Notes under the pieces: generated by a model
Seen by the model: only the letters and a program-made list of their open reading frames with translations
The model's database searches: none
Told to the model about the DNA's origin: nothing
Part shown: positions 7,793 through 12,080 of the stretch, in pieces
Layout: every line of letters begins with the position of its first letter
Position numbering within the stretch: position 1 is the first letter of the stretch
Program-made: the position numbers and the translations under genes
From: Actinomycetes bacterium
GTDB taxonomy: Bacteria; Actinomycetota; Actinomycetes; Mycobacteriales; Micromonosporaceae
DNA: 12,080 bases
Direction of reading: 5' to 3'
NCBI GenBank assembly: GCA_023402505.1
Contig: JAEYGD010000140.1
Coordinates: 1-12,080 of the forward strand

Positions 7793-7802
7793 CACTGTGT
7801 TA
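7790..7802. promoter_or_regulatory. Operator-like palindrome TAACACTGTGTTA
   Basis: Perfect 6-1-6 inverted repeat (TAACAC T GTGTTA) whose left side overlaps the predicted -35 hexamer of the GT-C/GT2 promoter. It is A/T-rich in a G/C-rich background and lies between that promoter and the hairpin ending the upstream dioxygenase transcript. A dimeric regulator bound here would block RNA polymerase. No regulator gene is in the window, so the binding protein is unknown. Confidence 0.5.
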
Positions 7803-7810
7803 CCGGATGA

Positions 7811-7843
7811 GGACCGGGTCGGCCGAGTGGCCGATCCCGGTCC
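7811..7843 (-). terminator. Strong hairpin terminator after the AlkB-like gene
   Basis: A 14-bp stem with one bulged base and a 4-nt loop: 7811-7824 (GGACCGGGTCGGCC) pairs with 7829-7843, loop GAGT at 7825-7828. It begins 27 bp past the stop of the minus-strand AlkB-like gene and just before the next promoter. No U-run follows, as is usual for I-shaped actinobacterial terminators. A second inverted repeat, GGCCTG/CAGGCC at 7864-7877, lies across the stop codon itself. Confidence 0.7.
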
Positions 7844-7870
7844 TGGGCCGCCGTCGGTGGGCCGGCCTGG

Positions 7871-8503
7871 TCAGGCCACGCCGGCCGGGCGGAACTGGAC
7901 GCTGACGCGGGGCCCGACCGGGCGGGCCGTCTTGGGCACGCAGTGCTCCCAGGTGCGCTGGCAGGAACCGCCCATGACCACCAGGTCGCCGTGCCCGAGC
8001 GGGAACCGCAGGCTCTCGCCGCCGCCGCGGGGGCGCAGCAGCAGGGCGCGTGGGGAGCCGAAGGAGACGATGGCGACCATGGTGTCGGAGTGCGCGGAGC
8101 GGCCGAGGGTGTCGCCGTGCCAGGCGACGCTGTCCCGCCCGGACCGGTAGAGGCACAGGCCGGCGGTGACGAAGGGCTCGCCGAGTTCCGGCGTGTAGTG
8201 CCGGGTCAGCGCGGTCCGGGCCGCGTCGAGGAGCGGGTGCGGCAGGGGCCGGCCGGCGCCGTACCAGCAGAGCAGCCGGGGCACGTCGACCTCGGTGTCG
8301 TACATGGTGCGGCGTTCGGCCCGCCAGGGGACGTCGTGCAGCAGCGTCTCGAAGACCTCGTCGGAGCCGCGCACCCAGCCGGGGAGGTGGTCCACCCAGG
8401 CGCCGCGGGTCAGCGGGTGCCGGCGCAGGCCGCCGGTCAGGGGGGCCAGCGCCGGGGCGGCGGCGATGTCGAGCATCGACGGCTGGTAGGCGGTCCCGGT
8501 CAC
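7871..8503 (-). CDS. AlkB-family 2-oxoglutarate/Fe(II) dioxygenase
   Basis: Predicted to remove alkyl groups oxidatively from damaged nucleic-acid bases, using Fe(II), O2 and 2-oxoglutarate, in the cytoplasm. 210 aa, usual for bacterial AlkB-like proteins. The iron triad is visible as H129-x-D131 (AWHGD) and H187 (TWEHCVPK). The 2OG-binding R-x5-R is R199-VSVQF-R205. The substrate-side beta strand has LYRSGRDSVAWHGD. In E. coli AlkB the strand before the iron site carries N-x-Y; here it reads C117-L-Y119, so the Asn is replaced. This is the actinobacterial AlkB-like branch rather than AlkB itself, and the substrate is unproven. The GTG start at 8503 has TAGGCT ending 7 bp upstream and no clear ribosome-binding site, suggesting a leaderless mRNA; ATG at codon 10 is an alternative. 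It lies 58 bp downstream of the pyruvyl transferase gene on the same strand. Confidence 0.88.
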   Translation of the reverse strand: MTGTAYQPSMLDIAAAPALAPLTGGLRRHPLTRGAWVDHLPGWVRGSDEVFETLLHDVPWRAERRTMYDTEVDVPRLLCWYGAGRPLPHPLLDAARTALTRHYTPELGEPFVTAGLCLYRSGRDSVAWHGDTLGRSAHSDTMVAIVSFGSPRALLLRPRGGGESLRFPLGHGDLVVMGGSCQRTWEHCVPKTARPVGPRVSVQFRPAGVA

Positions 8504-8509
8504 GCCGCC

Positions 8510-8515
8510 AGCCTA
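8510..8515 (-). promoter_or_regulatory. -10 box for a probable leaderless AlkB-like transcript
   Basis: On the minus strand TAGGCT is followed by 6 nt and then the GTG start at 8503, the spacing expected when transcription begins at the start codon. A -35 at 17-18 bp would fall in CGTACAG, inside the palindrome at 8527-8538, and matches consensus poorly. Confidence 0.45.
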
Positions 8516-8526
8516 CCCCGCGGTTG

Positions 8527-8538
8527 GTACAGCTGTAC
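8527..8538. promoter_or_regulatory. Operator-like palindrome GTACAGCTGTAC
   Basis: Perfect 12-bp palindrome in the 58-bp gap between the pyruvyl transferase stop and the AlkB-like start. It sits where the -35 region of the AlkB-like promoter would be. Its even symmetry fits a helix-turn-helix dimer site (for example TetR or GntR type). The alternative is a small hairpin ending the upstream gene, but a 12-bp palindrome without a loop folds poorly. Confidence 0.45.
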
Positions 8539-8561
8539 GACAGTAGGGCTGCCGGCCGGAT

Positions 8562-9887
8562 CTAGCGGCCGATCAGGCGCCGGACCCGGCCGTTGACCGC
8601 CTCCTGGACGCGGGCACGCAGGCCGACCCCGCGGAGCTCGGCGATCTCCCGGCGGGCCCCGGTGTGCTGGTCGCGCAGCCACTCGAGGCGGGCGCGCAGG
8701 TCGTCCCAGCTGAGGGTGTGCAACGGGCGGACCGCCGGCGGGTAGGTGATCTGGCTGACCCGCTGGTCGAAGCGGGCGGCACTGTCCCCGTCGGCGAACA
8801 CGTTGCCCAGGTCGTGCCGGTCCAGGAAGCGGATCATGCGCTCGTAGCGGGCCTTGTGCCCGTCGTTGAGCGCGGTGTAGTCGGCCTCCGCGTAGAGCTC
8901 GGCGGCGTCGACGTCGGCCGGCACGTCGCCCATGATCCGGTGCGGGATGTCGAAGTAGCGGGCCAGCTCCAGCGTGCGGGAGTCGTGGGCGAACAGGTAG
9001 CCGGGGGTGCCGGCGAGCAGCGCCGTGATGGTGCCGTGGATACGGGTGCCGAACGCGAACTCGAAACCGGACAGGTAGGCCATCCAGGTCCAGGGGTCGA
9101 CGAACATCCGCACCTTGTCCTCGACGAAGAGGGGGTGGGTGCTGTGGACCGGCATGGGGCTGCTGCCGCCCCGGTGCTCGGCGGCGTCCCCGTAGAGCAG
9201 GGTGCCCAGGGTGCGCAGGTCCTGCGGGATGTACCGGAGGTTGGGGTAACGCTCGCGGTGCCCGTTGACGATCTTGGCCATGGACTTCACGTACGGCGAG
9301 ATGGTCAGCGCCACCCGGTCGTCCCGGTCCAGTGCCGCCTTGCCCTTCTCGATGCGCAGGCTGTCGCCGTGCAGGAACATCGACGGGCAGCCGATCTGCT
9401 CGACGGCGGAGAAGCCGAGCGAGCGCACGTAGTCCTCGGTGACCTGGCCGCGTACGCCGATGGCGTGCGAACGGTCCAGCACCGCCCGGCAGAACGCCTT
9501 CACCGGCTCGTCGATCGGGCGCAGGTACTCCCGGTCGCCGTGGACGTTGGTCTGGGCGCCGACGCCGAGCACGACGACCGGGATCTTCAGCTTCTCGATC
9601 ATGCGGGTCATCGACTGCAGCCGGTCGACGTAGCTGCGCCGGAACGCGTTCGCCAGCGGCACGACGAAGACGTCGTACTTCTCGTTGATCTCCCGCGGGT
9701 CGTACCCGGCGGCGCGGAAGGAGGTGGTCGTGATCTCGGCGGTCGACGTGGCGAGCAGCTTGTACGCGGCCTGGCCGAAGACCATGTTGCCGCTGTTGTC
9801 GCCGAGGAGGTTCCGCTCGAAGGTCTCCTCGGGGCTGACGACGTCGAACGGGCCCTTCCAGGCGCGCAGCAGGATCCGCTGGTGCAT
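8562..9887 (-). CDS. Polysaccharide pyruvyl transferase family protein
   Basis: Members of this family attach a pyruvate ketal from phosphoenolpyruvate to sugars of cell-wall or extracellular polysaccharides, which adds negative charge. 441 aa. A Rossmann-like N-terminal half carries YDVFVVPLANAF (71-82) and IPVVVLGVGAQT (102-113). GVRGQVTEDYVRSLG (144-158) and GCPSMFLHGD (166-175) match the family's core. FGTRIHGTITALLAGTP (279-295) holds the conserved R-x-H (R282, H284), followed by HDSRTLELARYF. The C-terminal 40 residues are a basic amphipathic helix (ARREIAELRG...RVRRLIGR) that could dock on the membrane. The ATG at 9887 is chosen because AAAGG precedes it by about 10 nt; the in-frame ATG at 9905 has no ribosome-binding site. 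The acceptor sugar is unknown, and some members of the family act in other pathways. A divergent acyltransferase gene lies upstream. Confidence 0.82.
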   Translation of the reverse strand: MHQRILLRAWKGPFDVVSPEETFERNLLGDNSGNMVFGQAAYKLLATSTAEITTTSFRAAGYDPREINEKYDVFVVPLANAFRRSYVDRLQSMTRMIEKLKIPVVVLGVGAQTNVHGDREYLRPIDEPVKAFCRAVLDRSHAIGVRGQVTEDYVRSLGFSAVEQIGCPSMFLHGDSLRIEKGKAALDRDDRVALTISPYVKSMAKIVNGHRERYPNLRYIPQDLRTLGTLLYGDAAEHRGGSSPMPVHSTHPLFVEDKVRMFVDPWTWMAYLSGFEFAFGTRIHGTITALLAGTPGYLFAHDSRTLELARYFDIPHRIMGDVPADVDAAELYAEADYTALNDGHKARYERMIRFLDRHDLGNVFADGDSAARFDQRVSQITYPPAVRPLHTLSWDDLRARLEWLRDQHTGARREIAELRGVGLRARVQEAVNGRVRRLIGR

Positions 9888-9965
9888 GCGGTGTCCGCCT
9901 TTCATCCAGGCACCGTGCGAGCGGCCGCGGACCGCCCTCGTGCGTGCGGAAAGCTGAAGGAACGC

Positions 9966-9979
9966 AGGAAACAGCGATG
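9966..9979 (+). promoter_or_regulatory. Strong ribosome-binding site and alternative ATG for the acyltransferase
   Basis: AGGAA (9966-9970) lies 6 nt before an ATG at 9977 that is in frame with the acyltransferase. It is the best Shine-Dalgarno/start combination in the window. Using it would add 29 Arg-rich residues (MVVGRRGSLAVRS...) before MTAAPVPARP. The extension has little resemblance to the family and less biased third positions, so the start at 10064 is preferred. The site may instead serve a regulatory or longer isoform. Confidence 0.4.
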
Positions 9980-10050
9980 GTAGTGGGTCGTCGCGGGAGC
10001 CTGGCAGTGCGGTCGATGCGGGCACGGGCCGGCCCGCGCCGGGCCCGGGG

Positions 10051-10056
10051 TAAGGT
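10051..10056 (+). promoter_or_regulatory. Possible -10 box or ribosome-binding site before the acyltransferase start
   Basis: TAAGGT fits TANNNT and ends 7 nt before ATG 10064, as in leaderless actinobacterial transcripts. The AAGG inside it is also an acceptable Shine-Dalgarno at 8 nt spacing. No -35 hexamer is visible in the GC-only stretch upstream. The two readings exclude each other for any one transcript. Confidence 0.3.
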
Positions 10057-10063
10057 CGCCGGA

Positions 10064-11221
10064 ATGACCGCCGCCCCCGTTCCGGCCCGTCCCGCCAGGT
10101 TGCCCTCGCTGACCGGGTTGCGGTGGATCGCGGCGCTGCTGGTCTTCGGCTTCCACGCCGGGACGATGGGCATCGTCGCCGAGCCGGGCTTCAAGGCGGT
10201 CGTGGACCGCGTGTTCACCCTCGGCCTGTCCGGCGTACAGTTCTTCTTCATCCTCAGCGGGTTCGTGCTGGTCTGGTCGGCCCGTCCGGGTGAGGCGAAG
10301 GGCACGTTCCTGCGTCGGCGGATCGCCAAGATCTACCCGAACCACGTGGTGATGTTCGTGGCGGCGCTGCTCGTCGCGTACGCCTTCGCCGATCCGGTCA
10401 GCCCTCGCGCGGCGGTCGAGAACCTCCTGCTGGTGCAGGCCTGGGACCCCACCCCCGGGGTGTTCTACAGCGTCAACACGGTGAGCTGGTCGCTGTCCTG
10501 CGAGCTGTTCTTCTACGCCTGCCTGCCGTTCGCGCTGCCGTTGGTCTGGCGGCTGCCGGCCGGCGCGCTGTGGGCGGTGGTGGTCGCGGTGCCGCTGCTC
10601 ATCCTCGCGCTCTGGCCGGCGCAGGTCCTCGTACCCGAGGAGAGCCGGTGGTGGTTCACGCAGATCTTCCCGCCGGTGCGTTCGCTGGAGTTCTGGATGG
10701 GTGTGGCCGCCGCCGAGCTGCTGCGCCGGGGCCGGTGGCGTGGTCCGCGGCTGGGCCTGGCCAGCGTGGTCTTCCTGGTGACCTGGGTGGCGGCCAGCGG
10801 CTGGATCCGGGCGGAACTGTGGGCGGCGCTGCTGTCGGTGGCGTACGTCCTGGTCATCGCCGCCGCCGCGGACGCGGACGTGCGGGGCCGGCGGACCCCG
10901 TGGCGGTCCCGGCCGATGGTCTGGCTCGGTGAGGTCTCGTTCGCCTTCTACCTGGTGCACGTCCTGGTCATGGTGAGCGTGTTGCGGCTGACCGGTCACT
11001 ACGGGATGGGCCTGGACGGCTGGTGGGGGCCGGCCGCGGTGGTGGGCTTCCTGCTGGTGAACCTGCTGCTGGCGGCGCTGCTGCACCGCTGGGTGGAGAC
11101 ACCGATGATGCGCCGCCTCGGGCCGCGTCGCCCGCGGCCGGCGCCCGCGCCCGTGGCGGTTCCGGGGCCGCGCACGGCCGAGCCCGACAATCCCGGGGTG
11201 TACGCGGGCGAGCGCCGCTGA
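10064..11221 (+). CDS. Acyltransferase-3 family integral membrane protein
   Basis: Membrane O-acyltransferase of the OafA/NodX/acyltransferase-3 type, which moves acetyl or other acyl groups across the membrane onto sugars of lipids, polysaccharides or small molecules. 385 aa from ATG 10064, usual length. SLTGLRWIAALLVFGFHAG holds the family hallmark R-x10-H (R20, H31). FFFILSGFVLVW (60-71), the basic RRRIAKIYPNH (84-94) and WSLSCELFFYACLP (142-155) are also characteristic. FAFYLVHVLVM near the end belongs to the final membrane helices. About ten hydrophobic segments are visible. There is no SGNH extension, so this is the stand-alone form. The cytoplasmic tail is Pro/Arg-rich. Acceptor and acyl group cannot be read from sequence; the neighbouring glycan genes point to an envelope polysaccharide. 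The start is discussed under 9966-9979. Confidence 0.88.
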   Translation: MTAAPVPARPARLPSLTGLRWIAALLVFGFHAGTMGIVAEPGFKAVVDRVFTLGLSGVQFFFILSGFVLVWSARPGEAKGTFLRRRIAKIYPNHVVMFVAALLVAYAFADPVSPRAAVENLLLVQAWDPTPGVFYSVNTVSWSLSCELFFYACLPFALPLVWRLPAGALWAVVVAVPLLILALWPAQVLVPEESRWWFTQIFPPVRSLEFWMGVAAAELLRRGRWRGPRLGLASVVFLVTWVAASGWIRAELWAALLSVAYVLVIAAAADADVRGRRTPWRSRPMVWLGEVSFAFYLVHVLVMVSVLRLTGHYGMGLDGWWGPAAVVGFLLVNLLLAALLHRWVETPMMRRLGPRRPRPAPAPVAVPGPRTAEPDNPGVYAGERR

Positions 11222-11297
11222 CCCTCCACGCCGGGCTCGCCGCGCGGCAACTCTGCGCGACACGCCCGTCACAAGTGCGTCGGGGCGGGGCCGGCGG

Positions 11298-11303
11298 TAG
11301 CGT
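11298..11303 (+). promoter_or_regulatory. -10 box for a probable leaderless secreted-protein transcript
   Basis: TAGCGT (TANNNT) is followed by 6 nt and the GTG start at 11310, with no ribosome-binding site in between. No good -35 is visible at 17-18 bp (GTGCGT at 11275-11280 is weak). The remaining gap after the acyltransferase stop (11222-11297) shows only a weak CGCGC/GCGCG hairpin at 11241-11259. Confidence 0.4.
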
Positions 11304-11309
11304 TGGACC

Positions 11310-11699
11310 GTGCTTCCGGTCGCCCTCACCTGTCCGTTGTGGTGGGTGGCGCGCTGGGCGTCCCGGCTGCTCGCCGGCCTCGCGCTGACCGCCGGCCTCA
11401 CCCTCGGCGTCGCCGGTCCGGCGTCCGCCGGGGAGTCCGCCGTGACCGGAGCGGCCGCCGTCGCGGCCCCGGCCGGTGCGGGCTGGTCGCTCGCCGCCGA
11501 CGTGACGTGCACCGGTGTGGAGCTGCTCGCCGCGGCCCCGGCCGACGGGCCTTCCACCTGTGGGTGGGCGGTTGTCGCCCCCGCCGGCGGGTTGCCGCAG
11601 GGCACCGCCGGCCCGGCGCCGGTCACCGCCGCCGACGCCGTGGCCCGGTCGCAGCGGTCCGCCACCGCCTCCGGTCCGCGCGCCCCGCCGCTCGGCTGA
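11310..11699 (+). CDS. Small predicted secreted protein of unknown function
   Basis: 129 aa from GTG 11310. I do not recognise the family. The N-terminus reads as a Sec signal peptide: basic residues R15 and R19, a hydrophobic core at about 20-35, and a cleavage site after PASA (residue 40, A-x-A). The mature part is about 89 residues, very rich in Ala, Gly and Pro, with only two cysteines (C67 and C84), which could form one disulfide. It has no membrane segment after the signal, no sortase motif and no lipobox cysteine. A TTG at codon 10 or GTG at codon 13 are alternative starts that would leave a more compact signal peptide. The gene lies 88 bp after the acyltransferase on the same strand. 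The low-complexity composition makes the call less secure than for the larger genes. Confidence 0.6.
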   Translation: MLPVALTCPLWWVARWASRLLAGLALTAGLTLGVAGPASAGESAVTGAAAVAAPAGAGWSLAADVTCTGVELLAAAPADGPSTCGWAVVAPAGGLPQGTAGPAPVTAADAVARSQRSATASGPRAPPLG

Positions 11700-11701
11700 C
11701 C

Positions 11702-11721
11702 GACCGGTCTCCGCACCGGTC
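11702..11721 (+). terminator. Weak hairpin after the secreted-protein gene
   Basis: GACCGG (11702-11707) and CCGGTC (11716-11721) form a 6-bp stem with an 8-nt loop, two bases past the TGA. There is no U-tract. The stem is short, so it may not terminate efficiently. The rest of the 170-bp gap to the next gene shows nothing recognisable. Confidence 0.3.
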
Positions 11722-11869
11722 CCAGCCCGGTCCACGCCCGGAGAACCCCGGCCACGGGCGGTCCCGACCGGCCAGCAGCGCGCATCCGTCGTCTCTCCGC
11801 CGTACCGCCGGCCACCGGCCGTGGTGGGCGTCCCCCGTCGCGATCCGTTCCCCGTGAGGTTTGCCGACA

Positions 11870-12080
11870 ATGACCACCGTTCTGCACGAGTTCCTCGTCG
11901 ACGTGCCGCGGGCGACCGCGATCTGGTCGGCGCTGCTCGTCCTCGCCCTGACCACGCTCACCGTCCTCGCCGCCCGGCCCGAGCCGGACCAGCCGGCCGC
12001 CGCGCCGCCACCGGTGGACGAGGCCGCCGACCAGCGCCGGTACGCCGACGAGGTGGCGGTGGCCGCGGCCGGTGCGGCGC
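11870..12080 (+). CDS. N-terminal part of a single-pass membrane protein (runs off the window)
   Basis: Seventy codons are visible without a stop. GAGG (11856-11859) precedes ATG 11870 by 10 nt. The protein begins MTTVLHEFLVDVPRATAIWS, has one membrane segment at about 17-35 (IWSALLVLALTTLTVLAA), then a Pro/Ala-rich linker. The charged start DQRRYADEVAVAAAGAA looks like the beginning of a long helix or coiled coil. The short N-terminus without basic residues, and the R36 after the membrane segment, suggest an outside-in orientation with a cytoplasmic C-terminal part. I do not recognise the family. It is in the same direction as the acyltransferase and secreted-protein genes and may extend that group. 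Confidence 0.65.
   Translation, partial: MTTVLHEFLVDVPRATAIWSALLVLALTTLTVLAARPEPDQPAAAPPPVDEAADQRRYADEVAVAAAGAA

Noticed and set aside
8664..9983. Plus-strand 439-codon frame over the pyruvyl transferase gene
   Set aside because: Val/Asp/Gly/Arg-rich shadow; the opposite strand has the conserved family motifs and a good ribosome-binding site.
11303..11857. 184-codon plus-strand frame overlapping the secreted-protein gene
   Set aside because: Extremely Arg-rich reading with no structure; the 11310 frame gives a proper signal peptide.
9902..11887. Minus-strand 661-codon frame across the acyltransferase, secreted-protein gene and spacers
   Set aside because: Runs through three plus-strand units and gaps, with Pro/Arg/Gly/His-rich sequence and no domain.
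1..12080. CRISPR arrays, transposons, integrases, tRNA genes or attachment sites
   Set aside because: I saw no spaced repeats, terminal inverted repeats with a transposase, or tRNA-like cloverleaf sequence by eye.

Overview
The window is very GC-rich actinobacterial DNA (about 70% G+C by eye, strong G/C bias at codon third positions, GTG and TTG starts, many long antisense shadow frames). A paired actinobacterial-type topoisomerase IV locus (parE-parC) followed by envelope genes suggests a Micromonospora-like member of the Micromonosporaceae. That placement is inferred from protein style only; no 16S or other marker gene is present.

Layout. Positions 1-70 carry the last codons of an upstream gene. 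After a 283-bp leader with a perfect 20-bp tandem duplication comes parE (TTG start, 354-2411), then parC (2491-4974), both on the plus strand. parC converges on a minus-strand pair with only 18 bp between stop codons, and an imperfect hairpin spans both stops. The pair is a membrane-embedded GT-C-like glycosyltransferase (6213-7697) and a GT2 polyprenyl-phosphate glycosyltransferase-like protein (4993-6216). They overlap by an ATGA junction and are preceded by a recognisable promoter with an operator-like palindrome. Next, still on the minus strand, are an AlkB-type 2OG-Fe(II) dioxygenase (7871-8503), with a strong hairpin after it, and a polysaccharide pyruvyl transferase family protein (8562-9887). 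A divergent 176-bp region leads to plus-strand genes: an acyltransferase-3 membrane protein (10064-11221), a small predicted secreted protein (11310-11699) and the start of a single-pass membrane protein (11870 to window end).

How the genes may work together. ParE and ParC should form the A2B2 topoisomerase IV that decatenates sister chromosomes. The GT2/GT-C pair looks like a 'load a sugar on a lipid carrier, then transfer it outside the membrane' module. The pyruvyl transferase and acyltransferase-3 are typical decorators of extracellular glycans, so 4993-11221 may be a small cell-envelope glycopolymer modification locus with an alkylation-repair-like dioxygenase lodged in it. That linkage is inference from proximity and family roles.

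I saw no tRNA, rRNA, CRISPR array, transposase, integrase or toxin/defence module. The main unexplained signals are non-coding or synonymous: the leader duplication, a cluster of rare A/T-ending codons in parC around a pseudo-palindrome, two perfect palindromes near minus-strand promoters, and TANNNT boxes 6-7 nt before three start codons that suggest leaderless transcription.
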